From positions 1-5,765 of the forward strand of contig JAOZMN010000207.1 of NCBI GenBank assembly GCA_029934265.1: a stretch of DNA of 5,765 nucleotides, written 5' to 3'. The stretch comes from Bacteroidales bacterium. GTDB taxonomy: Bacteria; Bacteroidota; Bacteroidia; Bacteroidales; JAADGE01. The notes below the pieces were generated by a model. That model had not been told where the DNA came from, searched no databases, and saw only the letters and a program-made list of their open reading frames with translations. Position 1 is the stretch's first letter. Every line of letters starts with the position of its first letter. The position numbers and the translations under genes were made by a program. Below are positions 1-5,765 of the stretch, piece by piece.

Positions 1-118
1 AACAGTAACCGCCTTAGAAAGTGGAGATAACACTTTCCGTTGGACTGTTTCCAATGGTTTATGCAGTGCAACAAGTGATGTAATTATCACTAATGATTCA
101 GAAACCCCTGCAGCAGCA
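1..118 (+). repeat. Domain unit D0 (C-terminal part)
   Basis: This is the second half of a unit, with F-R-W-T-V-S and its second Cys at 62-64. It is almost identical in DNA to the same part of D16 up to base 98. It then diverges abruptly into a short S-E-T-P-A-A-A linker that D16 lacks. Confidence 0.8.
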
Positions 119-3100
119 ACAGACATTGAAACTTGCGACGGAACAGCCACACTTACCGCCACTCAAAACACAGTAGGAGACGGAGTTTGGACACGCATAA
201 GCGGAACAAGTCTTCCTGTAACATCAACATTATATAATGTTGCTATAACAGGAGTCAGTACAGCAAGTGCAGGAGTTTATAAATGGGAAGTAAGTACAAC
301 TACTTGCAGCAGTTCAGTTCAGATTAGTATTGTTAATAACGGAGTAACAGCCACGGCAAGTGCTGCCGACCTGACAGTTTGCACACCGAGTGCTTCCTTA
401 CTTGGAAATAATCCTGATTTGTATAATGCAAGTGGAGAATGGACAACCGGAGTAGCCGGAGTAACATTTGTTGATGCTACTTTATTCAATACAGTAACCA
501 ATAATTTACCGGTAGGAGGTTCTTTATTTACTTGGACATTAAGCAAAGGTAATTGTTCGCACGCAGCTAATGTAACAGTAACCAATAATACGGTAACTGC
601 CCTTGCCGGAAGTGATATTAATACTTGTGGAACAACAGCCAACTTAAATGCAAATGACCCGACACCGGGAACAGGAGCATGGACAATAGACAATGGAGCA
701 GGAACAGTAACTACATTTACTTTATTTAATTCCGGAGTAACAGGTTTATCAGCAGGAAACGGTAATCTTTTCACATGGACAATCACCAAAAATGGTTGTA
801 GCGATGCAGATCAAGTACGAATAAGTAATAATGCAATAGATAATAACTTTGCCGGAGTAAACCAAGCTATTTGTAATTCCACAGCAACAATGACCGCTAC
901 CGATCCAAGTCCTGATACAGGAGCATGGAGTAGTGTAAGTACAGCAATAATTACAGATGCTACGCTTTTCAACACAACAATTACTAATTTAGAACTTGGC
1001 AATAATGACTTTACTTGGACAGTAACTGATGGAACTTGTAGCAGTGCAACAACTGTCAGACTCACTAATAACAATCCGAGTACACCAAACGCAGGAGTAC
1101 CACAAAGCGTATGTACCAACAGTGCCATTCTTATAGCGACTAATCCTGCAACAGGAACAGGACTTTGGACAGTAGGCGGAGGAGCCGGTACATTCAGTAA
1201 TGATACTTACTTTACTAATACTGTAAGTGTTATTAATCCCGGCTTAAATACCTTTACATGGACATTGACAAACGGAACTTGCAGTCTTTCAGATGATGTA
1301 CTTATAACTAATAATACATTTACCATATCAGCAGGAGCCGACCAACCTGAGGTTTGTTCAAACACAACAGGATTAACAGGAGAGACACCCGGAACAGGAA
1401 CAGGTATTTGGGTTGCAGCCGGCGGAAGCGGAATATTAACCGACGAGACTTTATTTAACACAACAGTAACAGGTTTAGACAGTGGATTAAACAGTTTTAA
1501 ATGGACAGTAACCAGAAACGGTTGTTCCGATGATGACAGCGTAGATATTACAAATGCTGCAGTAACATCATCAATCAGTTTACCGATTGTAACAAACCGA
1601 ACAACTTGCGACGGAACTAAAAATATAGAAGGAAACAATCCTTCGCTTGGAACCGGAGCATGGTCAGCCTCACTTGGACTTGGAACATTCAGTAATTCAA
1701 CCTACTACCAAACAGGAGTAAGTGCAATGGCACCGGGAAATAACACCTTCGACTGGACAGTTACCAACGGAAATTGTAGTGATGTTTCACAAATTACTAT
1801 TTTGAATAATGAAGTAGTAGCCACAGCAGGAACCGATGCCACAGTTTGTTCAACTGTAACAAACCTTGACGGAACACAAATTACATCAGTAACACCGTTC
1901 CAAGGTACGGGAGAATGGACAACACAAAGCGGAGCAGGAATTGTAACAACACCAACACTTTTCAACTCACAAGTAACTAATTTAGACCCCAACACTAATA
2001 TTTTCCGTTGGACGGTAACATTAGGAACTTGCGTAGAAACCGACGATGTAACAATTACAAACAGTGCCGTTACCGCAAGTGCAACAGATATTACTACTTG
2101 CGATGCAACTGCAACTTTAACCGGTAACAATCCCGGTGCCGCAAGCGGACAATGGACGGTAGTACTCGGAACAGGCGTATTTGCACAAAGCTCAGTTTAT
2201 AATACCACAGTAAGTACCGTAGGTTCGGCCGATAAGTATAAATGGTCTGTAACTAACGGCTCTTGCAGTGCATCAACAGAAATCACAGCAAATAATTACG
2301 GCTTTACAATAGATGCAGGTAATCCTCAAACATTATGTGCTTCAAACGGTAATTTACTTGGAGAAGACAAAACAGGAGCAACCGGAGTTTGGACAACAGC
2401 AAGTTCGGCATCAATAACAGCAACTACATTATTCAATACAGCAATAACAGGTTTAGACCAAGGCGGAAATATCTTCACATGGACGGTAACGAAAAACGGT
2501 TGCTCGACAAGTGATGATGTAACAATCACCAATGACTTGGGAGATACCCCGACTACCGAAGCTAACCGAGAAGTTTGTGCCGACAACACTATCATTACAG
2601 CAAACAATCCTGTAATCGGCACAGGAGTTTGGACAACCTTAGACGGAGCGACTATAACAGACGATACAGATTTCAATCCTGCTGTTACTAATTTAACTTA
2701 TGGCGATAACAGGTTTATCTGGACAATCACAAATAATTTATGTTCAAGTACAGATAATTTATTGATAACTAATAACGAATTAACCGCCAATGCCGGAACC
2801 GATGCAGCAAGTTGCAGTAACAGTTCAGCTATACTTGCTATCGACCCATTAACCGTAGCCCCATTCAGAGGAGCAGGACAATGGACATCAACCGGCGGAC
2901 AAACATTTGCTAATTCAACAAGTTATACTACCACTGTTAATAATTTGGCAGCTAATACCAATACATTAACATGGACAGTAAGTTACGGAAATTGCAGTGC
3001 AACCAACGATGTTGTAATAACCAATAATGCTCATATTGTAACCGCATCTAATCAAACAGTTTGTTCAAAAACAGCTACCTTAGATGGAAGTGCACCCGGC

Positions 3101-5765
3101 TTAAACGGCACAGGCGAATGGACAAAATTAGTAAGTGGAGCAACAATCACAGCCCCTACTTTATACAATACCACAGTAACAAACTTAGATTACGGAATAA
3201 ATACTTTCCGTTGGACAGTAACAAAAAATGCTTGTGTAGAAAGTATTGATATAAGCATAAACAGTAAAGTATTTACACTATCAGCCGGAGCAAACCAAGA
3301 AGTTTGTACAACCACAGCAACTTTAAACGGATCTGACCGAACCGCCACCGGCGGAAGCGGAGTCTGGACAGTATCCGGCGGAAGCGGAGTTTTTGCCGAC
3401 AAAACTTTATTTAACACTACTGTTTCAGGACTTAATTCTGATGATAATATTTTCACATGGACGGTAACCGAAAGCGGTTGTCCTGTTGCAACAAACGTAA
3501 CAGTAACTAATAACAGCGTATCGGCAGCAGCCGGTGCTGACCAACTTAATCTTTGCGTAACAACAGGAACATTATCAGCCACCGCACCGGCAGGAATAGA
3601 AACCGGACTTTGGACATTACAAACAGGTTCACCGAATATTACAACAGCTACATTATTCAACAGTACAGTAACCAACTTAATAGTAGGAACAAACACTTAC
3701 CGTTGGACATTAAGCAAAGGAATTTGTAATGATAATGACGATGTTGATTTAATCAATAACTATGTAACTGCAACTGCAGGCTTACCACAAACATTGTGCT
3801 TAAACAATGCAACTTTGGGAGCAACAGCAACAGCACATACAGGCACATGGTCACAAGTAGGAACAACAGCTTTAATAACAGATAATACATTAAATACTAC
3901 AACAGTAACCGCCTTAGAAAGTGGAGATAACACTTTCCGTTGGACTGTTTCCAATAGTTTATGCAGTGCCACAAGCGATGTAATTATCACTAATGATTTA
4001 CCAACTACAGCAAGTGCTACCGACATTGAGATTTGTACAAACAATACTATAATGAACGCCGTACAAAATACTGTTGGAGATGGAGTTTGGACACGCATAA
4101 GCGGAACCGGAACATTAACTGCCAATACACTTTATAATACTACTGTAACCGGCATCAGTGCAGGAAGTAGTGTTTATGAATGGGTTGTAACTACTGCAAC
4201 TTGTAGCAGTACAGTTCAAATAGATATTGTAAATAACAGCATAATTGCTTCTGCAAATGCAGTTGATGTTACAGTTTGTTCACCAAACGCTTCGTTAATA
4301 GGAAATAATCCTGCATTGATTAATGCAACAGGTATCTGGACAACCGGTGTCGCCGGAATTACTTTTGCTACTGAAACTTTATTCAATACAACTGCGAGTG
4401 GTTTACCTTCCGGAAACTCAATGTTTAAATGGACTTTAACCAAAGGTACTTGTGTTGATGATGCAAATATTAATATTACTAATAATCAAGTTACGGCATT
4501 AGCAGGTCTTGATATAAATACTTGTGGAACTTCCACAAACTTAAATGCAAATGATCCGACACCGGGTACAGGCGTATGGACACGTGATAACGGAACAGGT
4601 ATTGTAACAACACCTACACTTTATATATCTACTGTTACAAACTTGTCGATAGGAAATGGAAATCTATTTACTTGGACTATTACTGATAACGGTTGTAGCG
4701 ATGCAGACCAGATTCAAATATTTAATGATACAATTACTACTAATTTCGGTGGAGTTGATCAACTTTTATGTTCTGCTACTGCTACAATGACGGCTATAAA
4801 CCCAAGTCCGAATACAGGAACTTGGACTACCACAAGCGGTACAACTGTTACAGATTTAACTTTATTTAATTCAACTGTAAGCAATCTCGACCTTGGGAAT
4901 AATCAATTTACTTGGACTGTAACTGACGGTACTTGTTCAAACATTACCACTGTTGTAATTACTAATAACAACCCAAGTACACCGGTTGCCGGTGTTGATC
5001 AAGTTATTTGTGTAGATAATGCAAATCTGATAGCAGCACCACCTACAAGAGGAACAGGAGTATGGACTCGAACAGGAGGATTAGGAACATTAGGAAATAA
5101 TACTGATTTTGCAACAACGGTTACCGGTTTGAATACCGGTACTAATACATTTACATGGACATTAACTAACACCACTTGTACATTATTAGATGATGTTCAA
5201 ATTAAAAACAACGAATTTAGCGTAACAGCAGGTTCAATTCAAAATATTTGTTCAGATGCTACTAATTTAACAGGAGAAGATCCTGCGACAGGAACCGGTC
5301 TTTGGACTATCGTTTCAGGTGGAGCTTCAATAACAACTCCAACATTATTTGGAACTGCGGTAACTGCTCTTGATGGCGGACTTAACAGATTTGAATGGAC
5401 CGTTACTCGAAACGGTTGCGATGCTTCTGCACAAGTTGATATTAATAATAATGAAGTATTTGCAAATATCACATTACCGATTGTTGGTAACCGTGAAGTT
5501 TGTACTAATTCAGTAAATATCGAAGCAACTGCTCTTACAAAAGGAGCCGGAGCTTGGACAACTATTTCAGGAAACGCATCATTCTCTGATAATACTGCAA
5601 ATATAATAACAGCAAGCAGTCTTGCTTCCGGTGATAATATTTACGAATGGACTGTAACCCTTGGTACTTGTGTTGATACAGACCAAATAACTATCACTAA
5701 TAATGAAGTAGCTTCCGATGCAGGAACCGATGTAGATGTTTGTGTTACTAATTCTACAATAAGTT
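1..5765 (+). CDS. Internal fragment of a giant secreted tandem-repeat protein (PKD-like/Ig-like domains), adhesin- or stalk-type; both ends missing
   Basis: The reading frame starts at base 2 (base 1 ends the previous codon) and stays open for 1921 codons to the window end. No start or stop is visible, so the gene is larger than 5.8 kb. The product is an array of about 24 beta-rich units of 79-84 residues. Each unit runs: first Cys near residue 6, a hydrophobic strand, a G-T-G-x-W-T strand, a T-L-F-N-T-T-V-T-N-L segment, G-x-N-x-F-x-W-T-V-T, the second Cys, and D-D-V-T-I-T-N-N. Every complete unit has exactly two Cys and two Trp. Thr, Asn, Gly and Asp dominate, Lys and Arg are scarce, and no membrane segment or enzyme motif is seen. 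This style is known from giant Bacteroidota surface proteins. Export, disulfide bonding and an adhesive or structural role are inferred. I cannot name the gene; SprB-like gliding adhesins and other type IX cargo are possible analogues only. Confidence 0.93.
119..364 (+). repeat. Domain unit D1
   Basis: Cys codons are at 134 and 305, 57 residues apart. The unit carries G-V-W-T-R-I-S-G, shared with its partner D17 through a 26-base identical stretch (182-207). The second Trp sits in Y-K-W-E-V. It is one residue longer than D17. Confidence 0.8.
365..610 (+). repeat. Domain unit D2
   Basis: Cys codons are at 380 and 554. Subtype marks shared with D18 are L-[LI]-G-N-N-P and a W-T-T-G-V-A-G strand. 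The unit ends in T-A-L-A-G. Confidence 0.8.
611..856 (+). repeat. Domain unit D3
   Basis: Cys codons are at 626 and 797. It contains N-L-N-A-N-D-P-T-P-G-T-G and G-N-G-N-L-F-T-W-T-I-T, both kept in D19. Bases 641-669 match 4538-4566 at 28 of 29 positions. Confidence 0.8.
857..1096 (+). repeat. Domain unit D4
   Basis: Cys codons are at 872 and 1037, the short 55-residue spacing. The A-T-M-T-A motif (in-frame ATG at 890, not a start) and the N-N-N-P-S-T-P linker recur in D20. Confidence 0.8.
1097..1339 (+). repeat. Domain unit D5
   Basis: Cys codons are at 1112 and 1280. It has a glycine-rich G-G-G-A-G loop after the first Trp. It ends with T-F-T-I-S-A-G, an ending of a type shared with D9, D13 and D21. 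Confidence 0.8.
1340..1591 (+). repeat. Domain unit D6 (with long linker to D7)
   Basis: Cys codons are at 1355 and 1523. It contains the motif L-T-G-E-T-P and the strand G-L-D-S-G-L-N-S-F-K-W. The tail carries an extra L-P-I-V segment, making the gap to the next Cys 84 bases instead of 69-75; D22 has the same extension. Confidence 0.8.
1592..1831 (+). repeat. Domain unit D7
   Basis: Cys codons are at 1607 and 1775. It begins T-N-R-T-T-C and has I-E-G-N-N-P. The usual T-L-F-N is replaced by T-Y-Y-Q. Its partner is D23, with G-N-R-E-V-C. Confidence 0.8.
1832..2083 (+). repeat. Domain unit D8 (long-loop subtype)
   Basis: Cys codons are at 1847 and 2030, the widest spacing in the window (61 residues). 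The extra length is an insertion ending in V-T-P-F-Q-G-T-G-E-W before the first Trp. D12 has a similar insertion. Confidence 0.8.
2084..2320 (+). repeat. Domain unit D9
   Basis: Cys codons are at 2099 and 2264. It is a compact unit in which T-L-F-N is replaced by S-V-Y-N and the second Trp strand is Y-K-W-S-V. The usual D-D-V-T-I-T-N-N is reduced to S-T-E-I-T-A-N-N. It ends G-F-T-I-D-A-G. Confidence 0.8.
2321..2560 (+). repeat. Domain unit D10
   Basis: Cys codons are at 2336 and 2501. It shares G-E-D and G-L-D-x-G with D6 and D22. It ends in an unusual L-G-D-T-P-T-T-E linker in place of the normal A-G. Confidence 0.8.
2561..2797 (+). repeat. Domain unit D11
   Basis: Cys codons are at 2576 and 2741. 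It opens A-N-R-E-V-C, like D23. The second Trp lies in F-I-W-T-I-T. Confidence 0.8.
2798..3046 (+). repeat. Domain unit D12 (long-loop subtype)
   Basis: Cys codons are at 2813 and 2993, 60 residues apart. The insertion V-A-P-F-R-G-A-G-Q-W resembles that of D8. It is the only unit with Leu instead of Phe or Tyr two residues before the second Trp (L-T-W). Confidence 0.8.
3047..3289 (+). repeat. Domain unit D13
   Basis: Cys codons are at 3062 and 3233. It is the most lysine-rich unit. The second half resembles D8 (F-R-W-T-V-T and C-V-E), and the end V-F-T-L-S-A-G resembles D5 and D9. Confidence 0.8.
3290..3538 (+). repeat. Domain unit D14
   Basis: Cys codons are at 3305 and 3479. It carries a doubled G-G-S-G-V motif on either side of the first Trp, encoded by two identical 16-base copies at 3348-3363 and 3375-3390. 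Overall it is most like D6. Confidence 0.8.
3539..3781 (+). repeat. Domain unit D15
   Basis: Cys codons are at 3554 and 3725. It contains A-P-A-G-I-E-T-G-L-W and Y-R-W-T-L-S-K-G. It is the last unit before the block repeats; its partner would lie just upstream of D0, outside the window. Confidence 0.8.
3782..4018 (+). repeat. Domain unit D16 (partner of D0)
   Basis: Cys codons are at 3797 and 3962. T-L-F-N is replaced by T-L-N-T. The portion 3901-3998 is 95 of 98 bases identical to the window start. The three differences change one amino acid (Gly to Ser at 3956-3958). Confidence 0.8.
4019..4261 (+). repeat. Domain unit D17 (partner of D1)
   Basis: Cys codons are at 4034 and 4202. The W-T-R-I-S-G strand is identical to D1, but the first 60 bases have diverged strongly. 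The second Trp strand is Y-E-W-V-V. Confidence 0.8.
4262..4507 (+). repeat. Domain unit D18 (partner of D2)
   Basis: Cys codons are at 4277 and 4451. L-I-G-N-N-P, W-T-T-G-V-A-G and the T-A-L-A-G ending match D2, with no length difference between the Cys residues. Confidence 0.8.
4508..4753 (+). repeat. Domain unit D19 (partner of D3)
   Basis: Cys codons are at 4523 and 4694. This is one of the best-conserved pairs with copy A: I-N-T-C-G, N-L-N-A-N-D-P-T-P-G-T-G and G-C-S-D-A-D-Q are all kept. T-L-F-N becomes T-L-Y-I. Confidence 0.8.
4754..4993 (+). repeat. Domain unit D20 (partner of D4)
   Basis: Cys codons are at 4769 and 4934, the same 55-residue spacing as D4. A-T-M-T-A, W-T-V-T-D-G-T-C-S and N-N-N-P-S-T-P are shared. 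The ACT and GGT codon preference is obvious here. Confidence 0.8.
4994..5233 (+). repeat. Domain unit D21 (partner of D5)
   Basis: Cys codons are at 5009 and 5177. It contains P-P-T-R-G-T-G-V-W and ends E-F-S-V-T-A-G, the variant ending also seen in D5, D9 and D13. It is one codon shorter than D5 by this unit boundary. Confidence 0.8.
5234..5485 (+). repeat. Domain unit D22 (partner of D6, with long linker)
   Basis: Cys codons are at 5249 and 5417. L-T-G-E-D-P, G-L-N-R-F-E-W and T-R-N-G-C match D6. The L-P-I-V linker extension is also kept (84 bases to the next Cys). Confidence 0.8.
5486..5725 (+). repeat. Domain unit D23 (partner of D7)
   Basis: Cys codons are at 5501 and 5669. It opens G-N-R-E-V-C. 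The middle is atypical: T-L-F-N-T-T-V is replaced by N-T-A-N-I-I-T, the weakest match to the consensus in copy B. It ends S-D-A-G. Confidence 0.8.
5726..5765 (+). repeat. Domain unit D24 (N-terminal stub, partner of D8)
   Basis: Only the first 13 residues are in the window, with the first Cys at 5741-5743. T-D-x-x-V-C matches the opening of D8. The window ends one base into the next codon. Confidence 0.75.

Larger units (their letters stand above)
1..3900 (+). repeat. Higher-order repeat, copy A (16 domains, about 1300 codons)
   Basis: Base 1 aligns with base 3901, and the order of domain subtypes from here on is repeated after 16 units. Cysteine codons at 62, 134, 305, 380, 554, 626, 797, 872, 1037, 1112, 1280, 1355, 1523, 1607, 1775 and 1847 all have partners in copy B at +3900, +3897 or +3894. 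The start of the block is arbitrary because the window cuts into a periodic array; the true junction may lie elsewhere. Copy A is complete for one period. Confidence 0.85.
3901..5765 (+). repeat. Higher-order repeat, copy B (partial, first 8 or so domains)
   Basis: This is the second copy of the 16-domain block and continues past the window end. Relative to copy A it has lost one codon within the D1/D17 pair (STASAG against SAGSS region) and one codon just before the first Cys of D22 (PEVC against NIC). Otherwise the register is kept for 1865 bases. Identity is patchy: near-identical at 3901-3998, 4082-4107 and 4538-4566, and much lower elsewhere. It uses more ACT, GGT and GTT codons than copy A. 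Confidence 0.85.

Noticed and set aside
3061..3249. Short + strand open frame of 62 codons in another frame
   Set aside because: It lies entirely within domain D13 and the start of the D14 region in an alternative frame, is Lys/Asn/Arg-rich without any recognisable motif, and is covered by the long frame.
890..4789. In-frame ATG codons at 890, 1727, 4052, 4421 and 4787 as possible gene starts
   Set aside because: All lie within repeat cores, 890 and 4787 are the same position in two block copies, the frame is open upstream of each, and I saw no ribosome binding site.
319..5472. A series of reverse-strand open frames (for example 319-789, 1207-1638, 3190-3696, 5239-5472) encoding Val-rich, mutually similar proteins
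   Set aside because: They are antisense reflections of the + strand repeat. Their similarity to one another and their regular spacing follow from the repeat, and they have no independent domain features. The continuous + frame, with its exactly placed Cys and Trp codons, is the real gene.
1..5765. CRISPR array or non-coding satellite as the explanation of the periodicity
   Set aside because: The period is 237-252 bases, always a multiple of three, with diverged copies that keep protein motifs. There are no short identical direct repeats with unique spacers.
1..5765. Promoters, terminators, RNA genes or insertion sequences
   Set aside because: The window is coding throughout, and I found no inverted repeat followed by a T-run, no transposase motif and no tRNA-like or rRNA-like sequence.
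1..5765. Naming the gene sprB or another known gliding adhesin
   Set aside because: Giant size and repeats fit only loosely. The repeat unit is about 80 residues with paired Cys, and no terminal domain is in view, so a specific name is not supported.

Overview
The whole 5765-base window lies inside one very long protein-coding gene on the + strand. Reading from base 2 gives 1921 uninterrupted codons, with no start and no stop in the window, so both ends of the gene are outside. I see no second gene, no intergenic gap, no RNA gene and no regulatory site. The product is a threonine-, asparagine-, glycine- and aspartate-rich tandem array of about 80-residue beta-rich (PKD-like or Ig-like) domains. 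Such giant repeat proteins are typical of secreted or surface proteins of Bacteroidota (Flavobacteriia/Bacteroidia-type organisms). That assignment rests on protein style, moderate AT-richness and family knowledge, not on any marker gene.

Layout: a partial unit (D0), 23 complete units (D1-D23) and a clipped unit (D24). Each complete unit is 79-84 residues and contains exactly two cysteines and exactly two tryptophans. The first Trp sits in a G-x-W motif. The second always lies seven residues before the second cysteine (W-x6-C). No unit has an unpaired cysteine, which fits one disulfide per domain in an exported protein.

Above the single unit is a second level of order. Units D0-D8 correspond one-to-one with D16-D24 at a spacing of 3900, then 3897, then 3894 bases, so the array is built from a higher-order block of 16 domains (about 1300 residues). 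Only two single-codon length changes separate the two copies over 1865 bases. There are also hints of an intermediate 4-domain rhythm. The first 98 bases are 97% identical to 3901-3998, including at synonymous sites, while the flanking sequence has diverged strongly; this suggests recent recombination or gene conversion. Synonymous codon choice also shifts around 3.9-4.4 kb.

Function: probably a long cell-surface or secreted stalk or adhesin. Type IX secretion would be the natural route in Bacteroidota, but neither the signal peptide nor the C-terminal sorting domain is in view. There is no catalytic domain in the window, and no multi-gene system can be claimed from it.
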